In this document: in pieces, positions 36,862 to 48,500 of the stretch
Position numbering within the stretch: position 1 is the stretch's first letter
Layout: every line of letters begins with the position of its first letter
NCBI RefSeq assembly: GCF_002556545.1
Contig: NZ_CP022685.1
Coordinates: 6,488,001 to 6,552,000, forward strand
DNA from: Streptomyces formicae
GTDB lineage: Bacteria; Actinomycetota; Actinomycetes; Streptomycetales; Streptomycetaceae
Direction of reading: 5' to 3'
DNA: 64,000 bases
The notes under the pieces: model-generated
Seen by the model: only the letters and a program-made list of their open reading frames with translations
What the model was told of the DNA's origin: nothing
Databases searched by the model: none
Position numbers and translations under genes: made by a program

Positions 36862-37835
36862 AGCGCAGTGGCACACACCGGGTGGCCGTCCTCGCCCTCG
36901 ACGGCGTCTACGCCTTCGAGCTGGGCATCCCCTCGCGGGTCTTCGGCACCGCGCGGGACGAGCGGCAGCGGCCGCTCTACGACGTCGTCGTCTGCACGGT
37001 CGACGGGCGCCCGGTGCGCACGGACTCCGGCTTCACGGTGTCGGCCGAGCACGGCCCCGAGGCCCTGGAGCGGGCGGACACCGTGGTGATCCCGCCGACC
37101 CGGGACTTCGACGAGGGGATGGCGGGCGACGAGCTGCCCGAGCCGGTGGCCGCCGCGCTCGGCAGGATCGGTCCCGGCACCAGGATCGTCTCGTTCTGCA
37201 ACGCCTCGTACGTCCTGGCCGCCCTCGGCCTGCTCGACGGGCGCCCCGCGACGACGCACTGGCACGTCGCCGAGGACTTCCAGCGGTCCTTCCCCAGGAT
37301 CAAGGTCGACGCGGACGTGCTCTTCGTGGACGACGGCGACGTGCTGACCGCGGCGGGCGTGGCCGCCGGCATCGACCTCTGCCTGCACCTGGTGCGCCGC
37401 GACCACGGCTCCGCCGTCGCCAACCACGTCGCCCGGCAGTGCGTCGTACCGCCCTGGCGCGACGGCGGCCAGGCCCAGTACATCGAGCGGCCCGTCCCCG
37501 AGCCGACGCTCGCCACCACGGCCGCCACGCGCGCGTGGGCCCTCGAAAGGCTCCAGGAGCCGCTGTCCCTGGGGGAGTTGGCGGGGCACGCGCGCATGAG
37601 CCTGCGCACCTTCACACGGCGCTTCCAGGAGGAGGTGGGGATGCCGCCCGGGCGCTGGCTCACCGGCCAGCGCCTCGAACTGGCGAGGACGCTCCTGGAG
37701 TCGAGCGACCTGCCCGTCGACGTGGTGGCCCACCGCGCGGGATTCGGCACCGGCAACTCCCTGCGCCAGCACATGCGTGCCGTACTCGGCGTCTCGCCCG
37801 CCGCCTACCGCAGGACGTTCACGGCGACGCGATGA
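36858..37835 (+). CDS. GlxA-family transcriptional regulator (DJ-1/PfpI + AraC HTH)
   Basis: 325-residue regulator. The N-terminal DJ-1/PfpI-like domain (about 1-190) keeps a cysteine at the elbow (IVSFCNASYVLAA). The C-terminal AraC helix-turn-helix pair (about 220-320) has LSLGELAGHARMSLRTFTRRF and VDVVAHRAGFGTGNSLRQHM. The ligand is unknown. It is divergent from the oxidoreductase gene 116 bp away, the usual arrangement of a regulator and its target. Confidence 0.94.
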   Translation: MERSGTHRVAVLALDGVYAFELGIPSRVFGTARDERQRPLYDVVVCTVDGRPVRTDSGFTVSAEHGPEALERADTVVIPPTRDFDEGMAGDELPEPVAAALGRIGPGTRIVSFCNASYVLAALGLLDGRPATTHWHVAEDFQRSFPRIKVDADVLFVDDGDVLTAAGVAAGIDLCLHLVRRDHGSAVANHVARQCVVPPWRDGGQAQYIERPVPEPTLATTAATRAWALERLQEPLSLGELAGHARMSLRTFTRRFQEEVGMPPGRWLTGQRLELARTLLESSDLPVDVVAHRAGFGTGNSLRQHMRAVLGVSPAAYRRTFTATR

Positions 37836-38151
37836 CCTCCACCTCGTAGAAGCAGAAGTGGTCCTTGATCGCGGCCACGTCCGGCTTCGGGTCGGGGTAG
37901 GCCCACACCGCGTCGGCCGCGCCCGGCAGCGACCAGTACGAGGCCGTGCCCTTGAACGGGCAGTACGTGGTGGTGTCGGACGCGGTCAGCAGCTCGGTGC
38001 GCACGTCCTCCGGAGGCAGGTAGTGGCGCACCGGGCAGCCCGTCTCGCGCAGCAGCAGCGGACGCCCGCTCTCCGCCACGACCTGCCCGTCGCGCACCAC
38101 GCGCACGTGGTCGGTGCCCTGCTCGATGGTGATCCGGTGTCCTTGGGTCAC
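37819..38151 (-). CDS. DUF427 domain-containing protein
   Basis: 110-residue single-domain protein with the DUF427 landmarks RVVRDGQVVAES, CPVRHYLPPEDVR, TYCPFKGTASYW and VWAYPDP. This family has a small beta-sandwich fold and no assigned reaction. The gene overlaps the convergent glxA-type gene by 17 bp. Confidence 0.92.
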   Translation of the reverse strand: MTQGHRITIEQGTDHVRVVRDGQVVAESGRPLLLRETGCPVRHYLPPEDVRTELLTASDTTTYCPFKGTASYWSLPGAADAVWAYPDPKPDVAAIKDHFCFYEVEVIASP

Positions 38152-38201
38152 GGGTGCCCTCCTCGACGAGTGCTGTCAGAGACGGAACGTACCGTGGGCG
38201 C

Positions 38202-38747
38202 ATGAACATCTGCGTCTTCCTCTCCGCCGCCGACCTCGACGAGCGCTACACGCGCCCCGCCCGAGAATTCGCCGAACTGCTCGGCAAGGGCGGCCACACG
38301 CTGGTCTGGGGCGGCTCCGAGAGCGGTCTGATGAAGGTCGTGGCGGACGGCGTCGACGCGGCGGGCGGCGGGCTCGTGGGCATCTCCGTGGACTTCCTCG
38401 CGGCGAAGGCCAGGCAGGTCGCCGCGCCCCACGAGATGGTGATCGCGCGTGACCTCGCCGAGCGCAAGGCCCTCCTCCTGGAGAAGGCCGACGCCGTCGT
38501 GATCATGGTGGGCGGCACCGGGACCCTCGACGAGGCCACCGAGATCCTGGAGCTGAAGAAGCACGGCAAGCACACCAAGCCCGTCGTCCTGCTGAACTCC
38601 GCCGGGTTCTACGACGGCCTCAAGGAGCAGTTCCGCCGCATGGAGGACGAGGGCTTCCTGCCCCTGCCGCTGACCGACCTCGTCTTCTTCGCCGAGGAGC
38701 CGGTGGGCGCCCTCGCGTACCTGGAGGAATCGCTCGGCACCCAGTGA
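38202..38747 (+). CDS. LOG-family Rossmann protein (TIGR00730-like)
   Basis: 181-residue nucleotide-binding protein. The family signature PGGxGTxxE appears as VGGTGTLDEATEI; LVWGGSESGLMKVVADG is the usual GGxxGxM turn. Characterised members are cytokinin-type nucleoside 5'-monophosphate phosphoribohydrolases. The proline of the signature is Val here. The start at ATG 38202 is preferred over an upstream frame. The gene is followed closely by the SDR gene. Confidence 0.9.
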   Translation: MNICVFLSAADLDERYTRPAREFAELLGKGGHTLVWGGSESGLMKVVADGVDAAGGGLVGISVDFLAAKARQVAAPHEMVIARDLAERKALLLEKADAVVIMVGGTGTLDEATEILELKKHGKHTKPVVLLNSAGFYDGLKEQFRRMEDEGFLPLPLTDLVFFAEEPVGALAYLEESLGTQ

Positions 38748-38763
38748 TGCGAGCATGGCGGGT

Positions 38764-39453
38764 ATGGCAACACATGTGATCACCGGGGCGGGCTCCGGCA
38801 TCGGCGCGGCCGTCGCCCGCCGCCTCCACGCACGCGGCGACGACCTGGTCCTGCACGCGCGCGACGCGGGCCGCGCCAAGGAGCTCGCCGCCCAGTTCCC
38901 CGGCGCGGGCACCCTCGTCGGCGACCTCTCCGACCCCGACAAGCTCTCCTGGGCCTTCGGCCACCAGTCGCTGCCCTCCCAGGTCGACTCCCTGCTGCAC
39001 ATCGCGGGCGTCGTCGACCTCGGCCCGGTCGGCGAGCTGACCCCCAAGGCCTGGCGCCACCAGCTCAACGTCAACCTCATCGCACCCGCCGAGCTGACCC
39101 GGCACTTCCTGCCCCAACTCCGGCTCGCCCAGGGGCACGTGGTCTTCGTCAACTCCGGCGCGGGCCTCAGCGCGAGCCCCGAGTGGTCCGCGTACGCCGC
39201 CTCCAAGCACGGCCTGAAGGCGCTCGCCGACTCGCTGCGCCAGGAGGAGCACGCGAACGGCGTCCGGGTCACCTCCGTCTACCCGGGCCGCACGGCGAGC
39301 GCCATGCAGGTCAAGGTCCACCAGCAGCAGGGCCAGGAGTACGACGCGTCCCGCTGGATCGACCCCGAGTCGGTCGCCACGACCATCGTCATGGCCCTGG
39401 ACCTGCCGCGCGACGCCGAGGTCAACGACCTGACGGTGCGGCCGGGACGATGA
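38764..39453 (+). CDS. Short-chain dehydrogenase/reductase
   Basis: 229-residue SDR. The cofactor loop is TGAGSGIG, the catalytic set is Ser in VNSGAG, Tyr and Lys in YAASKHG, and an Asn-rich strand HQLNVNLIAPAEL precedes them. The start at ATG 38764 gives the standard ATHVITGAG opening; an ATG at 38755 is possible. The stop overlaps the next gene by 4 bp (ATGA), so the two are co-translated. Substrate unknown. Confidence 0.92.
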   Translation: MATHVITGAGSGIGAAVARRLHARGDDLVLHARDAGRAKELAAQFPGAGTLVGDLSDPDKLSWAFGHQSLPSQVDSLLHIAGVVDLGPVGELTPKAWRHQLNVNLIAPAELTRHFLPQLRLAQGHVVFVNSGAGLSASPEWSAYAASKHGLKALADSLRQEEHANGVRVTSVYPGRTASAMQVKVHQQQGQEYDASRWIDPESVATTIVMALDLPRDAEVNDLTVRPGR

Positions 39454-40460
39454 GCGAGTTCCGTTGGGGCCCGGCGACCGGCGTCGGGTCCATGCCGGGC
39501 GGCGACGCGCGCGAGGCCGCGAAGACCGTCACGGGCAGCTTCGAGAGCCCCGAGCAGGGCATTGCCCACCTCGCGGAACTGCCCGCGCGCGGGCCGGGCG
39601 CCGACATGATCGGCCGCACCGCGGGACTGCTGACCGAGCTCTACGCGCGCGTGGAGCCCAGCGGCTGGCGGATCGGCGACCGGCCGGGCCGCGACACGCG
39701 GCGGGCGAGGGCCTGGCTCGGCGAGGACCTCGACGCCCTGGAGGAGTTCACCCAGGGGTACGAGGGCCCGCTCAAGGTCCAGGCCGTGGGGCCGTGGACG
39801 CTCGCCGCCGCCCTCGAACTCAAGAACGGCGAGGCCGCGCTCTCCGACCCCGGCGCCTGCCGTGACCTCGCGGCCTCGCTCGCCGACGGGCTGCGCGCGC
39901 ACCTCGCCGACGTCCGGCGCCGGGTGCCGGGGGCGCGGGTGGTCCTCCAGCTCGACGAGCCGTCGCTGATCGCCGTGCTGCGCGGGCAGGTCAGGACCGC
40001 CAGCGAGTACCGCACCCACTGCGCCGTGGACCGCCAGCTCGTGGAGAGCACGCTGCGGGACGTCCTCGCCGTGCGGGGCGACGCCGCGGCGGTGGTCCAC
40101 TCCTGCGCGCCCGACGTGCCGTTCGCGCTGCTGCGCCGCGCCGGGGCCGACGCGATCTCCTTCGACTTCTCGCTGCTCACCGAGCGTGACGACGAGGTGA
40201 TCGGTGAGGCGGTCGAGGGGGGTACGAAGCTCTTCGCCGGTGTCGTGCCCGGCGTGGACGGCGGATTGTCAGACCCTGCCGGTAGCGTCATGGGTGTCAG
40301 GACGCTGTGGCGCAGGCTGGGGCTGGATCCGGGATCACTCGCGGAGTCGGTCGTCATCACTCCGTCGTGCGGTCTCGCGGGAGCTTCTCCCGCGTACGCG
40401 CGCGCGGCGCTCGCCCACTGCGTCAAGGCGGCGAGATCACTCGCGGACAACCCTGAGTAA
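39450..40460 (+). CDS. Methionine synthase-like protein (MetE C-terminal domain, vitamin B12-independent)
   Basis: 336-residue protein related to the C-terminal catalytic barrel of MetE. It begins with a GSMPGGDAREAAKTV turn, has VLQLDEPSL, HSCAPDVPF and ends VITPSCGLAGASPAYAR; the His and two Cys (HSC, SCG) are the expected zinc ligands. No N-terminal MetE half is present, as in short archaeal-type methionine synthases. The methyl donor is uncertain; annotation as full methionine synthase may be an overcall. It is coupled to the SDR gene. Confidence 0.85.
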   Translation: MSEFRWGPATGVGSMPGGDAREAAKTVTGSFESPEQGIAHLAELPARGPGADMIGRTAGLLTELYARVEPSGWRIGDRPGRDTRRARAWLGEDLDALEEFTQGYEGPLKVQAVGPWTLAAALELKNGEAALSDPGACRDLAASLADGLRAHLADVRRRVPGARVVLQLDEPSLIAVLRGQVRTASEYRTHCAVDRQLVESTLRDVLAVRGDAAAVVHSCAPDVPFALLRRAGADAISFDFSLLTERDDEVIGEAVEGGTKLFAGVVPGVDGGLSDPAGSVMGVRTLWRRLGLDPGSLAESVVITPSCGLAGASPAYARAALAHCVKAARSLADNPE

Positions 40461-40475
40461 TTGGGTATGACGTAA

Positions 40476-42674
<2,199 letters not shown>

Positions 42675-42986
42675 CGGTTGAAGGCCACCCGTTCAGCGCA
42701 TACCAGATGCATACGGGTGGCCGGGTCGCATTCGGGCAACCGTAGTCGACCGCTGCCCGTGGAAGCCTTCTGCGGCCTACTGTTGAGGTGTGCGCCTGCC
42801 GTGCCCCGCTGCTAACGGGGTATCTCCTGCTCATCGAGAGCTTGGAAGGGGGCATCCCCCACTCGGCGCGGGTTCGGAAGTGGATCACCCCGTGCTCGTC
42901 AGGGCTTGGGACAGGAACATCGGACGCGGTCGACTCCGGACCGAGTCCGCGTGGCGTGGGCACCGCCGGCTGTGAGAGGGACGGGA
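42675..42986. other. Intergenic region between ligA and the GGDEF-EAL gene
   Basis: 312 bp without a supportable gene. It starts with a ligA terminator-type hairpin, then moderately AT-richer sequence near 42720-42850 that could hold the downstream promoter, and ends in GAGAGGG just before the ATG at 42987. I see no riboswitch-like conserved core in it. Confidence 0.6.
42683..42722 (+). terminator. Hairpin terminator after ligA
   Basis: Ggccacccgt (42683-42692) pairs perfectly with acgggtggcc (42713-42722) around a 20-nt loop that itself can pair through gcat/atgc. It begins 9 bp after the ligA stop. No T tract follows. Confidence 0.7.
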
Positions 42987-45344
42987 ATGGAACCGACCGA
43001 GAGCGCCGCCCCGGACTCACGGCTGCGCGCGCGCCTGTGGCGCGCGCCGGGAGCCTGGCTGCGTGGCCGCCGGGAAGCACCGACCACCAGCACCACCCTG
43101 GGCACGGCCCCGGCTGGGACGGGGGCGCTGAGCACGGCGATAGAACCCCGCGAGCGCGCCTGGAGCGGCCCCGAGGGACGCTCCCCGGACAGTCCCTGCC
43201 CCTTGTCGACGCCCGGCGGCTCCTCCGTGCCGCCCGTCCGCGAGCCCTGGCCGCTGCTGCCCGTCGTGATCGTCACCGCCGCCGCGGTGCTGCTCGGCAC
43301 CGCCGTCTTCCAGGCGCTCACGGGCAGACACCCGCTCTTTCCCGCGGGCACCGCGGGCTGGTCCCTCGCGGTCCTCACGGGCCTCATCGTGGGCCATCTG
43401 GTGGCCCTGGGCCGCGACCGCTGGTGGGGCGGCACGGGATCGGGCGGCGCGCTGACCGTCGCCGTCCTGCTGCTGTACGGCTGGGTGCCCGCGGGCCTGG
43501 TCAGCCTCACCGTCGTCGTCCTGGTCGGCGCGGCCCGCAGACACCGCTGGCGGCAGGGCGTGCTGCACGGCGCCGTCGACATCCTCGGCATCGGCGCGGG
43601 CGCGCTCACGCTCGCCGCGTTCGGCACCGCGCCGACGACCGAGTCGCCCTGGCTGCCCGAGACCTGGGACCTGTACACCGCGTTCGAGGTGGCGCTCGTC
43701 GCCGTCGCCTATCTCGCCGTCACCCGCGTCCTGCTCTGGTACGTGCACGCGCCACGCACCGGCGCCCTGCCGACCGTCACCCGCACGGCCCTGGTCAGGC
43801 AGGGTCTCCTCGGCATCGCGCTGCTCGGCATCGCGCCGCTGATCTGCGTGGTGGCGATCTCCCTGCCGATCCTGCTGCCGCTCTTCGCGATCCCGCTGGT
43901 CGCGCTCGACTCCACCCTGTGGATCGCCAGGGCCAGGGCGGAGGAGCAGTTGCGCGACCCGCTGACCGGGCTGCCCAACCGGCAGTGGCTCCTGGAGCGC
44001 ACCTGGACGGCGCTCGACGACGCCGAGCGGATCGGCGCGCGCGCCGCCTTAATGCTCATCGACATGGACCGCTTCCGTTCGGTCAACGACACGCTCGGCC
44101 ACCTCGCGGGTGACCGGCTGCTGTTGCAGATAGCCGACCGGCTGCGGCTCGCGCTGCCGCGCGGCGCGGAGGCGGCCAGGCTCGGCGGCGACGAGTTCGC
44201 GGTGCTCCTGCCGATCGCCGACTCCACGACGTCGGCCACGCGCGTGGCGCGCCAGCTGGTCGCGGCGCTCGGCTCGCCGCTCGACCTGGACGGGCTGACG
44301 CTGGTCCTGGAGGCCAGCGCGGGCCTCGCCGTCTTCCCCGACCACGCGCTCGACGCGGAGGGACTCCTGCGCCGGGCGGACGTCGCGATGTACCAGGCGA
44401 AGCGGGACCGCACGGGCGTCGAGGTCTACGAGTCCAAGCGCGACTCCAACACCCCCGACCGGCTCGGCCTGTTGGGGGACCTGCGGCGGGCGCTCGACGC
44501 GGGCGACGTGGAGCTGCACTACCAGCCCAAGGTCCGCTTCGACGGACAGGTCGCGGGACTCGAGGCGCTGGTGCGGTGGGTGCACCCCGAGCGCGGCAAG
44601 GTGCCGCCGGACGAGTTCATCGCCATCGCCGAGTCCTCGGGGCTCATGCCGCACCTCACGGAGTACGTCCTGGAGACGGCTCTCGGACAGGTCGCCAAGT
44701 GGCAGGCGCAGGGCCTGAAGGTCCCCGTCGCGGTCAACGTCTCCCCGCGTGACGTCCACACCCCCGGCTTCGCGGGCGCCGTCGCCGCGCGCCTGGCCCG
44801 GCACGGAGTCCCCCCGGGCGCCCTGCAGTTGGAGATAACGGAGCACGTGCTCCTGGAGGATCCGCAGCGGGCCGCCGACACCCTGGCCGGGCTCACCGGA
44901 CACGGCGTCAAGATGTCCCTCGACGACTTCGGCACGGGCTACTCCTCGCTCGTGCACCTGCGCCGCCTGCCGGTGAGCGAGCTGAAGATCGACCGTTCCT
45001 TCGTGGCGCGCCTCGCCGTGGACAACGAGGACGCGGAGATCGTCCGCTGCACGGTGGACCTCGCGCACTCGCTCGGGCTGCTCGTCGTCGCCGAGGGCGT
45101 CGAGGACGACGAGACGTGGGAGCGGCTGCGCGACCTCGGCTGTGACGCCGTGCAGGGCTGGCTGGTCGCCGCGGCGATGCCCGCGGAGGAGACCACGGCC
45201 TGGCTGCGGGCGCGCGGTTCGCGCGGCTGGCAGCGCCCCGCGGACCTCGCCGCGGCGCGGGCGGCGGCGGCAGCGGCGGGCAAGGCCGACCCGACCGAGA
45301 CGCCGAACGCCGCGGAGCACCCGTCGGGACAGGCGGTGCAGTAG
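42987..45344 (+). CDS. rmdB: Membrane-bound c-di-GMP signalling protein with tandem GGDEF-EAL (RmdB-like)
   Basis: 785 residues. A ~90-residue N terminus precedes a block of about seven membrane spans (about 90-315). The GGDEF domain has an intact motif at 400-404 (ARLGGDEFAVL) but RGAE where the RxxD inhibitory site would be. The EAL domain has EAL at 526-528 and DFGTGYSSL. From memory, the S. coelicolor gene after ligA is RmdB (SCO5495), a c-di-GMP phosphodiesterase affecting development. The ATG at 42987 follows GAGAGGG. Symbol rests on position and layout. Confidence 0.88.
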   Translation: MEPTESAAPDSRLRARLWRAPGAWLRGRREAPTTSTTLGTAPAGTGALSTAIEPRERAWSGPEGRSPDSPCPLSTPGGSSVPPVREPWPLLPVVIVTAAAVLLGTAVFQALTGRHPLFPAGTAGWSLAVLTGLIVGHLVALGRDRWWGGTGSGGALTVAVLLLYGWVPAGLVSLTVVVLVGAARRHRWRQGVLHGAVDILGIGAGALTLAAFGTAPTTESPWLPETWDLYTAFEVALVAVAYLAVTRVLLWYVHAPRTGALPTVTRTALVRQGLLGIALLGIAPLICVVAISLPILLPLFAIPLVALDSTLWIARARAEEQLRDPLTGLPNRQWLLERTWTALDDAERIGARAALMLIDMDRFRSVNDTLGHLAGDRLLLQIADRLRLALPRGAEAARLGGDEFAVLLPIADSTTSATRVARQLVAALGSPLDLDGLTLVLEASAGLAVFPDHALDAEGLLRRADVAMYQAKRDRTGVEVYESKRDSNTPDRLGLLGDLRRALDAGDVELHYQPKVRFDGQVAGLEALVRWVHPERGKVPPDEFIAIAESSGLMPHLTEYVLETALGQVAKWQAQGLKVPVAVNVSPRDVHTPGFAGAVAARLARHGVPPGALQLEITEHVLLEDPQRAADTLAGLTGHGVKMSLDDFGTGYSSLVHLRRLPVSELKIDRSFVARLAVDNEDAEIVRCTVDLAHSLGLLVVAEGVEDDETWERLRDLGCDAVQGWLVAAAMPAEETTAWLRARGSRGWQRPADLAAARAAAAAAGKADPTETPNAAEHPSGQAVQ

Positions 45345-45544
45345 CCGGGCGCCGCCCGGCTGCGGCGGGGGAGCGGCCGGGAGCACACCGAGGGCGCCCG
45401 CGCATCCCGGCAGCCGCCGTTCGGATGACGGTGCGGAGCGCGTACGGGTTGTCGTGGCGGTGAATCGCCTTTGCTCATTGTTACGTAATGCGCTTTATGG
45501 CCCTTTGGGGATGTCAGATCGACATCATCCGGAGGGTCAAGGTC

Positions 45545-48500
45545 GTGCCCCGATCGCGTTTGCGCGGCAGTTCGCCGCCGTTGCGGAAACTCCTCGCCCA
45601 GCTGCTCGCGCTGGCGGTGCTGGCCTCGGGGCTCGTCCTGTTCGGCGCGGGGTCCGCGGCCGCCGACAGCTGGGCGGTGGAAGGCGAGGAGAACCCCTCC
45701 ACCTTCGACTGCGACCACCTGTACTACAGCAACTACCGCTCCGGGATGGAGTTCGCCAACGACGCCTCGGGCGACGCCACGATCAAGAACACGGTGATCA
45801 CCAAGCGGAAGACGGCGAACCCGGTCGACTACTGGTCGACCAGCATGGCGATGGGCAAGGACCCGGACGACGCGTCCAGGACCGCGGCCATCTACCAGGA
45901 CTTCAACACGAACAAGATCTACAAGCATGTCTCGGGGACCAACACCGTCACCGACGAGATCGTGGGCGGGGCCACCCGCACCGCGCCCTCCGGGTACACC
46001 TGGGGCGGCATCACGGTCAATCCGGCGAACGGCATGCTGTACGGGGCGCAGAACGGCGGCACGGCCAAGAACTTCTTCGCGATGGACCTGGCCACAGGGA
46101 CGATCACGAACTACACGAACATCGCCGACTGGGCACCGGCCGGTACCCCCTGGCGCGGCGGCACGCTGGTTCCCGACATGTTCGTGGACAACAGCGGCGG
46201 CGTGTACGTCGGCGTCTTCTCCGGCAGCAACACCTACCTCTACCGCATCGACTTCGCGGCCAGGAAGGTGGAGCTGGTCACCAAGATCACCGGCGCGGGC
46301 ACGGGCAACGGCTTCAACAACTACGGCATGGCCTACTTCCACGGGTCGGTCTACCTCGGCTACTACAACGGCAACCTCTACAAGGTGAACCCCAAGACCG
46401 GGGTCTCCGTGGAGGTCGGCGGTCTGGCGCAGAACAACCAGACGGGCCGTATCACGTCCGAGGGCGGTGGTAGCTGGGCCATCACCGACCTGGCGAGCTG
46501 TGCCGTCGCGCCCGATCTGACCAGCAACATCGAGATCGAGAAGAGCGCGGACAAGAAGACCGCGAAGCCGGGCGACACCGTCACGTACACGGTCACCGTC
46601 AAGAACACCGGTGACGGGGCCGCCACCGGCGTCGAGGTCAAGGATGACCTCTCGGGCGTCGTCGACGACGCGACGTACAACGACGACGCCGTGGCCAGGA
46701 CAGGGGGCGGCAGGGCCGTCACCCAGCCGACCTACAGCGCGGCGACGAAGAAGCTGAACTGGAGAGGCGACATCGCGGCGGGCGCGACCGTCACGCTCAC
46801 CTACTCCGTGACGGTGGGGAAGCCGCCGAAGGGCGACAAGAAGCTGACGAACTCGGCGGTGTCGGAGAAGAGCAATTGCGGTGAGGACACCGCCGACGCC
46901 GCCTGCTCCTCCGAAGTGCCCGTCGCCCTCCTCGACATCAAGAAGACGGCGTCGCCCGCGAAGGCCAAGCCGGGCGACAAGGTCACGTACACGATCACCG
47001 TCCGCAACCTGGGCGAGGCCGACTGGAAGGACGCCGCGGTCACCGACGACCTGACGGACGTGGTGGACGACGCGCGCTACAACCTCGACGGCAAAGCGAC
47101 GAAGGCCGACGGGAGCCGGGCCCCCGGCTCCGTCTCCTACAGCAGCGCGGACAAGAAGCTGCGCTACGTCGGCACCGTCGCCAAGGGCGCGACCATCACG
47201 ATCACCTACACGGTCACCGTGGGCGATCCGCCGCCGGGCAACAAGAAGCTGACGAACACCGTCGTCGGCCCGGACGGCTCCAACTGCGCTGCCGGGTCGA
47301 AGGATCCGGACTGCGGGACGGTCACCCCCGTCGGCGGACTCGTCATCAAGAAGACGTCCTCCAAGGCCGACGCCAAGCCGGGCGACAAGGTCACGTACAC
47401 GCTCACGGCGGAGAACGTCGGCGGCGCCGAGGCCAAGGACGTCACCCTCACCGACGACCTGACGGGCGTGGTGGACGACGCGACGTACGGCGACGACGCG
47501 GTGGCCAGGACGGACGGCACGAACACCGCCACGCAGCCGAGCTACGCCACCGCGACCAAGAAGCTCACGTGGACCGGTGACATCGCCGCGGGCAAGAAGG
47601 TGACGATCACCTACACGGTCACGGTCGGCAAGCCGCCCAAGGGCGACAAGAAGCTGACCAACGCCGTGGTCGGCCCCGACGACTCGACCTGTCCGGCGGG
47701 CGGCACCAAGGCGGACTGCGGGACATCGACCCCCGTCGGCGTACTGGAGATCAAGAAGAGCGTCAGCAGGAGCGAGGCGAAGCCGGGGGACCGGGTGACG
47801 TACACCGTCACGGTCGAGAACACGGGCGAGGCCGCGTACGAGGGAGCCTCCTTCACGGACGACCTCTCCGGGGTGCTCGACGACGCCACTTGGGACGACG
47901 TCGTCACCAGGACCGCGGGCAGCACCGCCTTCGACGCCGACGGCAAGACCTTCACCTGGAGCGGGGACGTCGCCAAGGGCGCGAAGGTCACCGTCACCTA
48001 CCGGGTGACGGTCGGCAAGCCGCCCAGGGGCGACAAGAAGCTGACCAACGCCGTCACGGGCCCGGAGGGGTCCAACTGCCCGGCGAAGAGCACCGATCCG
48101 GACTGCGCGAAGACGACCGAGATCCGCTCCCTGAAGATCAAGAAGACCGCGTCGCCGAAGATCCCGCGGACCGGCGGCAAGGTCACCTACACGGTCACCG
48201 TCGAGAACACCGGCACCGTCGACTACGACGGCGCCACCTTCACCGACGACCTGACGGACGTCCTCGACGACGCCACGTGGGACGACAGCGCCACCGCGAA
48301 CCCCGGTACGACGGCGTACGACGCCACGGCGAAGACGCTCACCTGGACCGGTGACCTCGCCGTCGGCGCCAAGGCCACCGTCACCTACACCGTCACGGTG
48401 ACCAACGCGGGCGACAAGTACCTGCGCAACGTGGTCACCGGCGACACCTCGGGCAACTGCCCGCCGGACTCCAAGGATCCGGACTGCCGCACGGTGCTCC

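Noticed and set aside
34586..36874. A 762-residue minus-strand open frame across mnmA and the oxidoreductase
   Set aside because: It is antisense to MnmA and out of frame with the oxidoreductase, both confirmed by catalytic motifs. Its composition is Arg/Gly-rich shadow sequence.
45488..45544. ATG at 45488 as the surface-protein start
   Set aside because: The GTG at 45545 has GGAGGG at correct spacing and gives a standard signal peptide; the extension adds non-signal residues.
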